From Stentor roeselii (lineage: Eukaryota; Ciliophora; Heterotrichea; Heterotrichida; Stentoridae), in contig RSEH01000104.1 in assembly GCA_006503475.1 (NCBI GenBank), forward strand, positions 1 to 64,000: a stretch of DNA of 64,000 bases, read 5' to 3'. Below are positions 28,900-38,417 of the stretch, piece by piece. Under the pieces are notes generated by a model. The model saw only the letters and a program-made list of their open reading frames with translations. It was not told the origin of the DNA and ran no database searches. The position numbers were made by a program, and so were the translations under genes. Numbering within the stretch: the stretch's first letter is position 1; every line of letters starts with the position of its first letter.

Positions 28900-30000
28900 A
28901 TGATCTCAGGACTTTTGCGATTTTTTAAAAATTCTTCTGTTTCGTGGAAAACGCGTTCATTTTACGAAATTTTAGGAATTTCTAATACAGCTTCAGATTC
29001 TGAGATCAAAAAAGCTTACTTTTCCCTGGCTAAACAATACCATCCAGACCTAAACAAATCCTCTGACTCCAGCAAGCTTTTTTCTGAAATCAACACCGCT
29101 TACGAGACACTGATAGACAAAGCAAAACGTTCTGAATACGATAATTCCTTCAATTCCACTTCATCCAACTCCATCTTCGAAACCTTCTTCAAAAACAAGA
29201 GTTCATCATATAAAGATTTCGATTCAATCTTCCAAGAGCTTTCACCAGAAGAGATAAAAACCAAAGGAGAAGACGTCTCATTAGCTTTAGAAATATCTTT
29301 TCACGAGTCAATTCAAGGAGTACAAAAAATTGTAAACTTCGAAAAAAAAAACATCTGCAAGTCTTGCAAAGGTCTTCAAGGCAAGTTGACAAAATGTCAA
29401 AAGTGTCGAGGAACAGGTTTTATTTTTACAGAAAAATCACAAGAAAAGTGCTTCACCTGTTCAGGAAATGGTTTTCACCACAATTCAACCTGCTCGCCTT
29501 GTCAAGGTCAAGGTTTCGAAGTAGTCTCTTCACAAGAAACAGTTTCAATCCCTGCAGGGGTTGATTCAGGGCAAGCACTTCGAATATCAAGTAAAGGAAA
29601 TCAAGGTTCTCTGTCGACTGGAGACTTGGTGATAACAGTGATGGTGAAACAACACCCGTCATTCAAAAGAGAAGGTCAAGACATCCACTCCTCAGTGACT
29701 CTTTCCTTGTCACAAGCATTGCTGGGCACAACATTAAAAATCGAAACTCCTTCAGGTCCTCAAAGCCTCGAAATCCCCCCCGGGACCTGCTCGGGCGATA
29801 AGAAAAAAATTTCTGGACAAGGAGCGCCTCAGTTGCCGCCTCATCAAAGTAAAAAAGGCGACCTCGTCTTTACCTTTAAAGTAAAGTTGCCAAGGAACCT
29901 GTCATCAAAGGAAAGAGAAATTTTTAAAGCTCTCGCGAAAGAAGAGGGCGAGTTGACTGCTGATGACCCGCCTTTGAAGTTTAAAGTGAATTTAAAATAA
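28900..30000 (+). CDS. DnaJ/Hsp40 type I co-chaperone, probably mitochondrial
   Basis: 366 residues. J domain at ~21-85 with HPD at 48-50; cysteine-rich zinc domain (~150-215) with four CxxCxGxG-type repeats (CKSCKG, CQKCRGTG, CFTCSGNG, CSPCQGQG); C-terminal substrate-binding barrel with IPAGVDSGQALRISSKGNQG. A basic, Ser/Phe-rich N-terminus (MISGLLRFFKNSSVSWKTRS) fits a mitochondrial targeting peptide, so a mitochondrial Hsp70 partner (Mdj1/DNAJA3-like) is likely. The usual Gly/Phe region is replaced by a Ser/Asn-rich linker. Confidence 0.94.
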   Translation: MISGLLRFFKNSSVSWKTRSFYEILGISNTASDSEIKKAYFSLAKQYHPDLNKSSDSSKLFSEINTAYETLIDKAKRSEYDNSFNSTSSNSIFETFFKNKSSSYKDFDSIFQELSPEEIKTKGEDVSLALEISFHESIQGVQKIVNFEKKNICKSCKGLQGKLTKCQKCRGTGFIFTEKSQEKCFTCSGNGFHHNSTCSPCQGQGFEVVSSQETVSIPAGVDSGQALRISSKGNQGSLSTGDLVITVMVKQHPSFKREGQDIHSSVTLSLSQALLGTTLKIETPSGPQSLEIPPGTCSGDKKKISGQGAPQLPPHQSKKGDLVFTFKVKLPRNLSSKEREIFKALAKEEGELTADDPPLKFKVNLK

Positions 30001-30046
30001 TAAGGTTGAATTAGTTGAAGATTAAAGGATTTTCGTGCCATTTATA

Positions 30047-30415
30047 ATGATTCTTATCCTTTCCTTGGCTGTCGCTGTCTTTTCTCAGAGTGTTGTCGTT
30101 CTCACTAATGATAACTTTGAAAGCGCTTTGAGTGGAAAACATGCACTTGTCGAGTTTTATGCTCCTTGGTGTGGACATTGTAAAAGACTTCTTCCTGAAT
30201 TTGAAAAAGCTGCTGAAAGAGTTGGGAACAATGCTTTGTTGGGAAAAGTTGATTGCACTGTTGAAAAGAACTTGGCTAGCAAGTTCACTATTCAAGGGTA
30301 TCCCACTATTTATTGGTTTGTTAATGGTGTTCAGAAGGAAGAGTATGATGGAAACAGATCAGCTGAGGATATTCAGAATTGGATTAATGCCAGAATCGCA
30401 AATCCTGAGCTTTAA
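30047..30415 (+). CDS. Single-domain PDI/thioredoxin-like protein of the secretory pathway
   Basis: 122 residues from ATG 30047, chosen because it gives a clean signal peptide (MILILSLAVAVFSQ) and directly follows TTTATA. One thioredoxin fold with the PDI active site APWCGHCK (Cys42 and Cys45), and the cis-proline region GYPTIY. It matches the 'a' domain of PDI, which forms and rearranges disulfides in the ER. It ends ...NPEL, with no clear KDEL/HDEL, so retention may use another route, or it may be secreted. Next gene convergent, 53 bp away. Confidence 0.92.
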   Translation: MILILSLAVAVFSQSVVVLTNDNFESALSGKHALVEFYAPWCGHCKRLLPEFEKAAERVGNNALLGKVDCTVEKNLASKFTIQGYPTIYWFVNGVQKEEYDGNRSAEDIQNWINARIANPEL

Positions 30416-30468
30416 GTAATAGGAATAGCTTTCATTATTAGACATCAATATTCCATATTTCACAATTA

Positions 30469-31311
30469 CTACCTACCCTGAAGCCAAACATGTTGCAAGG
30501 CTTGCTTGGCACTAGGCCTTAACTTATAATCCTTAACAAGTAAATAGCTCAAAAAACTAACCTCTTCCTCCTCAACTCCAAACCAGTCAATATCACACAA
30601 AGTGATCCTTTCAAACAAGTCCTCAAACCCTTCTCCATAAAACGGTAGTCTTCTCGTAAGTGCAAAATAAAGTGCGACGCCCAAGCTCCAAACATCGCAT
30701 TTCGTGTTATAATCTCCAGAAATAACTTCAGGAGACAAATAATAAGGAGTGCCAACCAACGTAAACTTATTCGTTCCTTCCATAAGTCTAGCAAATCCAA
30801 AATCCGCAAGTTTGACTTTTCCATTCTCAGTGAAAAGAATATTTTCAGGTTTCAAATCACGATGACAGATATTCATCGAATGCAGATAGTCAAGAGTTTT
30901 CAACAAGTCACAAGCAAGAGTTTTAACCTTTTCAGAAGATAAAGGCCCATCATTGTTCACCCTTTCTTTAAGACTACCTCCAGAACAAAGCTCCATCGTG
31001 ATGTAGATGAATTCTTGGCTTTTATAAATTTCATATAAATCCACAATGTGATCGTGTCTAATCTTCTTGATAATGCTCAGTTCTCGTTTTAACAGCTTTT
31101 CATCACTTTTCATTCTTGATAAGTTTATGCATTTTACTGCAAATTTCAACTCGTTCTTCGAATCATCCTTAAGTCGAGCTTCTTTAACTTCACTGAATTG
31201 TCCAACTCCTAAAATCGACCCAAGTTGATAAAGACTTTCAAACTCTTGCAGATTTTTAGTCAAATTGATATCTTCATAATCCTTCGAACAGCAGGAAAGG
31301 ATTGAGCCCAT
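30469..31311 (-). CDS. CAMK-type Ser/Thr kinase, membrane-anchored N-terminus
   Basis: 280 residues, little more than a kinase domain (~27-279). Loop LGVGQFSEV, Lys60 in FAVK, HRDLKPEN, DFG, and GTPYYLSPEV activation segment; closest to calcium-dependent kinase catalytic domains, but without EF hands. The N-terminus MGSILSCC fits myristoylation with dual palmitoylation. It is clearly paralogous to the gene at 43046-43870, which has the same length and layout. Calcium control would need a separate partner. Confidence 0.93.
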   Translation of the reverse strand: MGSILSCCSKDYEDINLTKNLQEFESLYQLGSILGVGQFSEVKEARLKDDSKNELKFAVKCINLSRMKSDEKLLKRELSIIKKIRHDHIVDLYEIYKSQEFIYITMELCSGGSLKERVNNDGPLSSEKVKTLACDLLKTLDYLHSMNICHRDLKPENILFTENGKVKLADFGFARLMEGTNKFTLVGTPYYLSPEVISGDYNTKCDVWSLGVALYFALTRRLPFYGEGFEDLFERITLCDIDWFGVEEEEVSFLSYLLVKDYKLRPSAKQALQHVWLQGR

Positions 31312-31342
31312 TACTAATTATTCACCTTAACTTACAATAAAA

Positions 31343-34336
31343 CTATTCCAAAGAATCCGAGCTCGAATCTTTTTCTTCTTCATAAACTTTTTTCTTGAGT
31401 CCATTTTTAGCGAAAATCGAATCAAGTGTTTTATCCATCATTTCATGTAAGCCCATTTCACTTTCACCGTATAAGGCATTGCTAAGTCTTCCAAGACTTT
31501 CAAGAAATTCAACAAAAACCATGCGATCATAAGCATCAGCACTTGACATTTCATCTAAAATACTCATTTTAGAAAAAGCATAAACTTTAACAACGACCTC
31601 ATCTTTTAGGTTAAGTGCAGATTTTTTAGCCATGGTTTTATAACCTTCAAGAGAAATCCATCTTCCAGCTCTTTCTTTATATTTTTTGAAGAGTTCCTGG
31701 CAGTTGGAAAGATTTGCTTCTAAGATATTATTGACTTCATTAGTGTAAAGCTTTTCTCTTCGAAATTTAATAGCAAGTGAAGGGTCAGCGTATTTAAAAA
31801 TATGTTCTTCTATCATTTTTTGAGTCATTTCTGCCTGTGTGAGCGGCAAGTCCTGGTACTTGCACATAGCGAGTCTTACAATAATCTCTAAAAATTCGTA
31901 TCTGCAGAGCTCTTGCTGAGGGTTGTCGTCTAAATCATCGAAGTCCACATTTACAGCAATGAAAGCTCGGTCAACAGCTGCTCGGTTCAGGAACTTGTTG
32001 TCAAGCAACTGGCAACGATCACAGAAACTGCTGAAGTCAAGCCAGCCAATGTTCGGGTAGCTACTGCTCGCTGAAGTCGCATCAAAAATTTCTTTAATCA
32101 CTTCAAAGTTCTTCAAAAGAACAGCATTTACTTGATTTAAAGCATTTTCATCTTTAATGATTCGATTTAGTTTTAAATGTTTTTTGTCATTATCAAACAT
32201 TATTTTTCTTGTTACTTCTGTGTCTTCTACGAAGTTCTTAAAAACTGACTTGTTTTTATCAAATGCGTTTTGAACGACGTCTTTTACTTCTTCTACAGGT
32301 TCTAAGTCGTAGTTTCTGATGGGAATGTTTACCTCGTTCACCCGAAAGCCTTCCCAGGTTTTTCTAGAGAAGTTTTTAGAGGTGTTTACTTCTGAGTTAT
32401 TTGTGATTATCCAAAAGCGATGGATTCCTGGAGGAAAGATGCAAGTGAACTCGTATTTTTGTAGATCTGTGTTGAGGAAAGGAAGGTCTTCCCAGAGGTT
32501 AAAGGAACATTTAAGTTTTATAGGGAAAGAACTTTGGTGAAACCAGGAGAATTCATTTACTTCGCAAACTTTTTCAAGTGAAGGTGAATGAATTTTGATG
32601 GTATAAGGAATCCATCGTTCACATATCCAGCAATGTTCACTAACAGCCCAATTTTTCATTTCTTTCACGTTACTTTCCCCGAAATACCTGGAAAAAATAA
32701 TCTCGCGATGGTCTCTTCCATCAAGTCGATCATGATACTTCGAAGAATTTCCAATATTTGCTAGATTATCTCGATGAAAATAAAGACTTTTTCCAGTTCT
32801 ATCTCGAAACTTGATATTATGAAGAGTTGCTGAGCCGTTGTCCTTGACTAGTTCAACTCCTTCTTTCGGATGCACGACGCGATTAGCGGAGTCAGAAATG
32901 AACCCGACTCTTTTATAAGCAATGAGTTGAATCATCATTGTATTAATTTTCTTCTGTGATAAGTTATTCCCAGTGAAGTGAACACAAACTAAAGTCTTGC
33001 TCATCTGAAGACCTGGGGATAAAGAGATGAAGTTATTGTCGGATAATTGAGTGAAGCTGAGGTTTAAATGCATGAGACTCGGGTGCTTCATCACTGCCTG
33101 GTTCAGAATAAAACAAGCGTCGCCTTCTTCTGACCCGAGGTTGTTCCAAGAGTAGTCAATCATTGTTAGTCTTGTGTTGAATTTTAAAGTTTTAAAGAAA
33201 CGTAAAGAAGACTCTTGTGAGATCTGGTTCCATGATAAGTCTAATTCATGTACTGTTGATTTTTTGATGTACCTGCAGAATTTCTCCATAAAGGCATTAT
33301 TCAGTCCTATTTCACTTAAATTCAACTTTTTCAGAGTTTTACATTGTCTCAAAGCTGCGAAGATATTAATAAGTGCATTTCCAACAACTTTGCAACCTCG
33401 AAAGTTCACTTCAATTAAAGGAGCTCCTCTGACCAGTTCTCTACATTCAAGGATGAATTTCGGTCCGATTTCATTATTCGAGTAGTAAAGTGAATCAAGT
33501 GCTTTTTGACTAGTAAGACCTTTCAAGATAAGGCTTCCCCCTTTATCTGAAATTGAGTTTTCATCAAGATGAAGCTTTTTAAGAAAAGGCATAACTGCGA
33601 AGGCATCGCCTAGGGCATGAGCGATGGCTTCACTTATTCGATAACGGTTGAGGATAAGAGAATGGTTCTGCATCTTGCTAAGGATAGGAATAGGAGGAGT
33701 CCTGCCGTTAGAACAAACCTGATTAAAAACCGCGAAATGGTCAGAGTCTGGATGATGTCGAAGATTTTTATAAGTCATAAACGAGTGCTCATTTCTCGTT
33801 ATCTGCACAAATAAGTCCTCAATGCAAGGAGACTTTATCGCCCCTAACGACTTTTGAAGCTTCATCAAAGTCTCTTCTCGCAATTTTCTAGATAAATCTT
33901 TCGATGTCTTCATCAAGGACTCTATTGAACTCGGCCTTTCTTCTAGTCTTGGACTTCGGTTTAATAAGGAAAGCTTTGGAGGAGGAGTCAAGTCAGTTTT
34001 TTTTGGAGTCTCTGGACGTACTCGCTTTGGCGTGTAATCCGCAGGAAGCTTTGGAAGACCTGGGTTTGACTTCAGGAAATCGATACGGTCGTCAAGTTCG
34101 GTCATGAAAAAATCGGCTTTGTTTTCGATTTTTGTGATTTCTGAGTTGGTTTCTCGACAGGCTTTGATTAAGTCTTTTTCAAATCTAGACAAGTAAGTAC
34201 TTGGAGTTAGAGATTTGTTACCAGGGTTGTGGGAAAGGAAACTAGAATTTTTAGGAAGTGAACGGTCTGGAGAGCTTTGAAGGTAACGCTTGCGATAGTT
34301 TCTTTCTAAGGTAGGGCTGACTAATTTATTTTCCAT
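31343..34336 (-). CDS. Large leucine-rich-repeat protein, probably cytoskeletal/ciliary
   Basis: 997 residues. N-terminal ~165 are basic and Ser/Pro-rich with a short coiled coil; residues ~225-470 hold about nine ribonuclease-inhibitor-like LRRs (LKKLHLDENSISDKG, LKKLNLSEIGLNNAFM, VHELDLSWNQIS, LMHLNLSFTQLSDN). A Trp/Cys-rich module follows (~530-650), then a helical C-terminal half (700-980) with EF-hand-like patterns. This layout is common in ciliate and other protist proteins, but its role is unknown. It ends 31 bp upstream of the kinase start on the same strand. Confidence 0.85.
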   Translation of the reverse strand: MENKLVSPTLERNYRKRYLQSSPDRSLPKNSSFLSHNPGNKSLTPSTYLSRFEKDLIKACRETNSEITKIENKADFFMTELDDRIDFLKSNPGLPKLPADYTPKRVRPETPKKTDLTPPPKLSLLNRSPRLEERPSSIESLMKTSKDLSRKLREETLMKLQKSLGAIKSPCIEDLFVQITRNEHSFMTYKNLRHHPDSDHFAVFNQVCSNGRTPPIPILSKMQNHSLILNRYRISEAIAHALGDAFAVMPFLKKLHLDENSISDKGGSLILKGLTSQKALDSLYYSNNEIGPKFILECRELVRGAPLIEVNFRGCKVVGNALINIFAALRQCKTLKKLNLSEIGLNNAFMEKFCRYIKKSTVHELDLSWNQISQESSLRFFKTLKFNTRLTMIDYSWNNLGSEEGDACFILNQAVMKHPSLMHLNLSFTQLSDNNFISLSPGLQMSKTLVCVHFTGNNLSQKKINTMMIQLIAYKRVGFISDSANRVVHPKEGVELVKDNGSATLHNIKFRDRTGKSLYFHRDNLANIGNSSKYHDRLDGRDHREIIFSRYFGESNVKEMKNWAVSEHCWICERWIPYTIKIHSPSLEKVCEVNEFSWFHQSSFPIKLKCSFNLWEDLPFLNTDLQKYEFTCIFPPGIHRFWIITNNSEVNTSKNFSRKTWEGFRVNEVNIPIRNYDLEPVEEVKDVVQNAFDKNKSVFKNFVEDTEVTRKIMFDNDKKHLKLNRIIKDENALNQVNAVLLKNFEVIKEIFDATSASSSYPNIGWLDFSSFCDRCQLLDNKFLNRAAVDRAFIAVNVDFDDLDDNPQQELCRYEFLEIIVRLAMCKYQDLPLTQAEMTQKMIEEHIFKYADPSLAIKFRREKLYTNEVNNILEANLSNCQELFKKYKERAGRWISLEGYKTMAKKSALNLKDEVVVKVYAFSKMSILDEMSSADAYDRMVFVEFLESLGRLSNALYGESEMGLHEMMDKTLDSIFAKNGLKKKVYEEEKDSSSDSLE

Positions 34337-34562
34337 CTTTTGTAAAGTCGTTGATGAGAAAGTTAAGTATTAGATTTTTTTTCTTGTTAAAAGAATCTTT
34401 GATTTTCTAGAAATTTCAAAAAATTTGAAAAATTTCTGATTTTTTTCAGGTTTCTTGAAAAAGATCTTTTATTTAAAAACTATTCTCTTAAGTCCTTCAG
34501 ATTTTTCAATAAAAAATTTAAATCAATAACCTTTCCATATTTCTTCTATTCATAAAATTCAA

Positions 34563-35324
34563 ATGAGTTCTAAATTTCTAACTACCAGCGAAAAAGTGAA
34601 AACACTTCTGAAAGACCCTTATCTCCGTGACTCTATCTTAGAAGAAATAATGAACCAAGACACTCCAATCAGTTCATCCCTCAAGATCGAAATCAAGTCA
34701 GACCTGGGAATAAACTACCAGCTGATCCATGAAGACATTTCAAAAATCCTTCAATTTTACGGGGAAGTCAGCGAATTGAAAATTGTTAATAATATAGCTT
34801 TCGTTACTTTCAGAGATACAGTTCCTGCTTATTTCGCACAAAAAACCTTGAATAACAAGTTCATTCCTGCAATTTCCTCGACGTTGCTTGTTACTTCTGA
34901 TGAGTCACAGCAGAGTTTTATCACAGATCTCAATAAAAAGTATACCTGCAAGTTCGAAATCCAGATTGACAATGAAAAAGACTTTCAAGTCGCAAGAAGA
35001 CTTATTGGGCCTAAAGGAAATAATATGAAAAAAATAGGAGAAATGTGTGCGAGAGGGAAAAACTGCAAAAATATGCATGATTTTGTTAAATTGAGACTTA
35101 GAGGGAAAGGTTCTGGGTTTCGAGAAGGTGTTTGCAAGGAAGAAAGCAATGAAAACTTGCACTTGTGTGTCAGTTCTATGTATTATGAACAGTATAAAAT
35201 CGCTTGTGATGAGATCACTAAACTGATTTTACAGGTTTATAAGGATTACTACAATTACTGTCGAAATAAAGGAATTAAAACTGAAATTCTTAGAATCAAA
35301 AAATTCGAAAATATTCAAGAATAA
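34563..35324 (+). CDS. RNA-binding protein: RRM-like plus KH domain
   Basis: 253 residues. Residues ~50-110 look like a degenerate RRM (ISKILQFYGEVSELKIVNNIAFVTFRDTVPAYFAQKTLN). Residues ~125-220 form a KH type I domain of the KHDC4/BBP-like kind, with RRLIGPKGNNMKKI and a following charged loop (KLRLRGKGSGFREG). It probably binds single-stranded RNA; the combination is uncommon. No zinc knuckle as in splicing factor BBP/SF1. Confidence 0.85.
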   Translation: MSSKFLTTSEKVKTLLKDPYLRDSILEEIMNQDTPISSSLKIEIKSDLGINYQLIHEDISKILQFYGEVSELKIVNNIAFVTFRDTVPAYFAQKTLNNKFIPAISSTLLVTSDESQQSFITDLNKKYTCKFEIQIDNEKDFQVARRLIGPKGNNMKKIGEMCARGKNCKNMHDFVKLRLRGKGSGFREGVCKEESNENLHLCVSSMYYEQYKIACDEITKLILQVYKDYYNYCRNKGIKTEILRIKKFENIQE

Positions 35325-35406
35325 TAAATAATTGTTTAGAATATGGGTAGAAGATTTTTGGTTAATTTTAAAAGTCATGATTATTTAGACTGGTATTTAT
35401 AGTAAA

Positions 35407-36126
35407 TTAACTATTAATTGGACTAGGGTTGTTCGAACTGTTGTAGAACTTCGAAGTCGGCGTCAAGGGAAAGTTCGGACAATTTATATACAACCCTTTC
35501 GGAGTAACTTTCTGAAACATGAACATTTCTTCAGTGTCAATAGAAAGTGACTTATTAAACCCTTCCTTCTGTTTCGCTATTTTCACCTTCTCACTTTTCA
35601 ATTCTTCCTGAGTTTTTTTCAGTAAAATTTCAAGTTCATTAGCCCTTTTTTTGCATTTACTTAAAATGGCTTCAGAGTGATTCTTGAATTCATTTTCTTG
35701 TTTCAATTTCCCTTTAATTTCATTCTTTTTATTAATGAGCTGAAGTTGAGTCTTCTGCATTCGACTGATGCAGTCAGTCAAATTTTTTATCGAATTTTTT
35801 AGTTTTTCTCTTTCAGTCAAAAGTTTATTCGGCAAGATGCTGAGGACGAAATAATCATAAGCTTTATTTAAATGCTTTGGAAAATCAGTCTTTATCATTT
35901 CGCATGACGGCTTCGCGATTGACTGCTCAATCTGCTCAAGCAATGCAGGATTAGTGCAAAAAATCGCTTTGAAGTCAGAAGATGTGTTCGAATGAGTGCG
36001 ACGATGACCTTGTGAGATAGACTTCGAAGGAATAGTTGTAGAAATCGCACGACGATGACCAAGTATTCCGTTTTCACCGTATAAGTGTCTTTTTTCAGTG
36101 TTGACTTTAGAGAAGAGTTCTTGCAT
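35407..36126 (-). CDS. Coiled-coil protein, unknown
   Basis: 239 residues. N-terminus with two similar basic stretches (GHRRAIST and GHRRTHSNTS), a middle coiled coil (~100-185) and a Pro/Asn/Ser-rich C-terminus. No recognised domain. Convergent with the KH-protein gene, 82 bp apart. Confidence 0.75.
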   Translation of the reverse strand: MQELFSKVNTEKRHLYGENGILGHRRAISTTIPSKSISQGHRRTHSNTSSDFKAIFCTNPALLEQIEQSIAKPSCEMIKTDFPKHLNKAYDYFVLSILPNKLLTEREKLKNSIKNLTDCISRMQKTQLQLINKKNEIKGKLKQENEFKNHSEAILSKCKKRANELEILLKKTQEELKSEKVKIAKQKEGFNKSLSIDTEEMFMFQKVTPKGLYINCPNFPLTPTSKFYNSSNNPSPINS

Positions 36127-36206
36127 ATTTTGAATAAATATTGTGGGAATCTTAGAAAAGAGAAATTCAAGAAAAATGACGATTAAAACTTTTAATTATC
36201 GTCTTT

Positions 36207-36818
36207 TCACTCATTTTTTAACTCTTCTAAATTTTTCTTCCAAATCTTCTCTTCCTTGCCTTCTCTACTTGCCATGGTCCTAGCAGCGGCGAATAAGAAG
36301 TCGCTAAGTCTATTGATAAACTTAAAAGTATCCTCATCCAAGTCGCCTTGTCTTACAAGTCCAACCAAGTTTCTTTCAGCCCTTCTACAAACACTTCGAG
36401 CGACATGAAGCCTTGAAGCAGCTTCGCCTCCTGAAGGCAAGATGAAGTTGGTCAAGGGTGTTAGTTGAGAGTCTAACAAGTCAATCCACCCTTCGAGGAT
36501 TAAAACGACTTCCACGTCAAATTTTATTCTTTCAACTTTTTCTGAGTCGCTTTTTCTTGGAGTTGCTATCACGGAACCCACGTCAAAAAGACGGGACTGG
36601 ATAAATTCTAGCTTTTCTGATAAGTCTTGGTGAAGCATGCAGACTTGAAGAGCCTATTTCGAAATTACTAGTCCGATGTTCGAATTCAGCTCGTCTATTG
36701 TTCCCAGGGCTTCGAAGATTTGGTCGTCTTTTGATCTTCTTTCGCCGGTGAAGAGAGATGATGAACCTTGGTCACCGGTTCTTGTGTAGAGGTTCGACTT
36801 CTTGATGGGAAAGGACAT
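36207..36818 (-). CDS. MMAB: Cob(I)alamin adenosyltransferase (PduO/MMAB type), copy 1
   Basis: 198 residues after removing the 15-nt intron 36654-36668. Exon 1 holds the YTRTGDQG...LFTGER ATP-binding motif and ends at ELNSNIGL; exon 2 carries [33 protein letters not shown] and [12 protein letters not shown], all signature elements of PduO-type enzymes. The enzyme makes adenosylcobalamin, the cofactor of methylmalonyl-CoA mutase, normally in mitochondria. The N-terminus is short, with only a weak targeting signal. A tandem copy lies immediately upstream, with only 9 bp between its stop and this start. Confidence 0.94.
36654..36668 (-). other. 15-nt intron (gtaatttcgaaatag)
   Basis: Phase 0, between NIGL and ALQV of MMAB copy 1. 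Same position as the intron of copy 2. Confidence 0.94.
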
Positions 36819-36827
36819 AATTTATAG

Positions 36828-37418
36828 CTAATCTTTTTTCCAGATTACTTCTAAGTGGTTCTCTCGATGGGCTACTGTTCGCGCAGCGATGAATAAAAAG
36901 TCGCTTAGTCTGTTCATGAATTTATAAGTATGCTCATCAATATCTCCTGCTTCATACTGTTTCACTAAACTTCTCTCAGCTCTTCGACAGACAGATCGAG
37001 CAACATGAAGCCGAGCAGCAGCTTCACCACCAGAAGGCAGAATAAAATTCTTTAAAGGAGGTAGACTAGAATCAAGATGGTCAATCCAAGACTCCAAAGA
37101 AGTGACATGGTTAGGATCAAAAGAAACTTTTGAAAGTTTTTCAGATGATGACGATCTTGGAGTGGCAACAACAGAGCCAACATCTAATAAGCGACTTTGA
37201 ATAAATTCCAGCATTTTAAGCAAGTCTTTGTGCTTGTTGCACTGTTGGGCAGCCTAGGTAAGCCTTACGAGACCAATAAAAGAATTAAGTTCATCTGTAT
37301 GTCCGAGACTATTGAAAATATCGTCAGCCTTGCTTCTTCTTTCGCCTGTATACAAGGAAGTCATTCCTTTATCTCCAGTTTTCGTGTAAATCTTGAACCT
37401 CATTAGAATCCTATTCAT
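36828..37418 (-). CDS. MMAB: Cob(I)alamin adenosyltransferase (PduO/MMAB type), copy 2
   Basis: 191 residues after removing intron 37254-37268. Motifs: YTKTGDKG...LYTGERRSK in exon 1, then [33 protein letters not shown] and [12 protein letters not shown]. Exon 1 is 150 nt in both copies, and the introns are at the same place, so the duplication followed the intron gain. The N-terminus [12 protein letters not shown] is basic and could target mitochondria more readily than copy 1. Synonymous codons differ: T-ending here, C-ending in copy 1 exon 1. Roles may be split, or expression dosage raised. Confidence 0.94.
37254..37268 (-). other. 15-nt intron (gtaaggcttacctag)
   Basis: Phase 0, between FIGL and AAQQ of MMAB copy 2; position shared with copy 1 but sequence largely different. 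Confidence 0.94.
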
Positions 37419-37639
37419 TTTTTATTGTCATAATAAATATCTTAAAGAACACTTAGGAAATTTTTTGATTGAATAAAATCATTAAAAATCTTCATAATAT
37501 AATGAAAAAAAGAGAAAATACTTAAAATTCACAAAAAACTATAAAATCATGAAAATATTGATCAAGAACGGAATTTTAACATCTGGGTGCTTAAGGAAGT
37601 GATTTTCTTATATGAAAAAATTGATCAGAGTTAAGTAAC

Positions 37640-37662
37640 AAACGGATATATATTATCCGTTT
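37640..37662. promoter_or_regulatory. Inverted repeat with two AACGG cores before the 3R-Myb start
   Basis: Perfect 9-bp arms AAACGGATA and TATCCGTTT around a 5-bp TATAT centre, ending 4 bp before the ATG at 37667. AACGG is the core of the MSA element bound by three-repeat Mybs in plants, and close to YAAC(G/T)G of c-Myb. Autoregulation is inferred, not shown. Confidence 0.6.
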
Positions 37663-37666
37663 CAAT

Positions 37667-38377
37667 ATGTCGACGCAAGCAAAGCATGGAAAGTGGACTG
37701 AAGACGAAGACAATAGCCTAAGATCAGCTATAAATGAATTTGGTGAAAAGCAATGGCGACTTATTTCAGATAAGGTTCCGGGCCGGTCACCTATTCAATG
37801 CCTTCATCGCTGGTCAAAAATTCTAAAACCAGGACTAGTAAAAGGTCCCTGGTCAGCTCAAGAAGACCTAGCACTGCGACACTGGGTAGAAACTCAAGGA
37901 TCAGCAAAATGGTCTCAATGCGCAAAGCAAATCGAAGGCCGTAGCGGAAAACAATGCCGAGAACGTTGGTTTAACATTCTAAGTCCAAACGTAAAAAAAG
38001 GTGAATGGACAGGAGAAGAAGATGCAGTAATTTTTCAGATGTTTCAAGCAAAAGGCCCAAAATGGACTTTAATCGCTCAATGTCTGGAAGGCAGGACTGA
38101 AAATTCTATCAAAAACCGATTTTACTCCACTTTAAGAAAAATGAAGGCTCAAGGACAAGCTCCTGGATTCGTTGTTAAACCTGAACTTGTACAAGATGAA
38201 AAAGTAGAAAGCGAGGAACAGATGAGCACTTTGATTGACCAAATTCAGCATTTTCAAAATTTACTTGAAAGCACAAAAAGTCAGATTTTTCAGTTGGAGA
38301 GCTCGATTGATGGCCTCAATGAATTGAAAATATTTCAAAATGGGCTGCCGCCTATTAAAAAAGAAGAATTTCAGTAG
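37667..38377 (+). CDS. Three-repeat (3R) Myb transcription factor
   Basis: 236 residues. Three Myb repeats (about 6-150): KWTEDEDNSLRSAI..., KGPWSAQEDLALRHWV... and KGEWTGEEDAVIFQMF..., ending with [25 protein letters not shown] and ENSIKNRFYSTL. This is the full R1R2R3 arrangement of animal c-Myb and plant 3R-MYB proteins, which control G2/M genes. The C-terminus has a coiled coil (~185-220), with no recognised activation domain. The start lies directly after a palindromic AACGG element. Confidence 0.95.
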   Translation: MSTQAKHGKWTEDEDNSLRSAINEFGEKQWRLISDKVPGRSPIQCLHRWSKILKPGLVKGPWSAQEDLALRHWVETQGSAKWSQCAKQIEGRSGKQCRERWFNILSPNVKKGEWTGEEDAVIFQMFQAKGPKWTLIAQCLEGRTENSIKNRFYSTLRKMKAQGQAPGFVVKPELVQDEKVESEEQMSTLIDQIQHFQNLLESTKSQIFQLESSIDGLNELKIFQNGLPPIKKEEFQ

Positions 38378-38417
38378 GTTTATGATATTTTTAGGAAGTT
38401 TGGAATGGTTTAGATAA

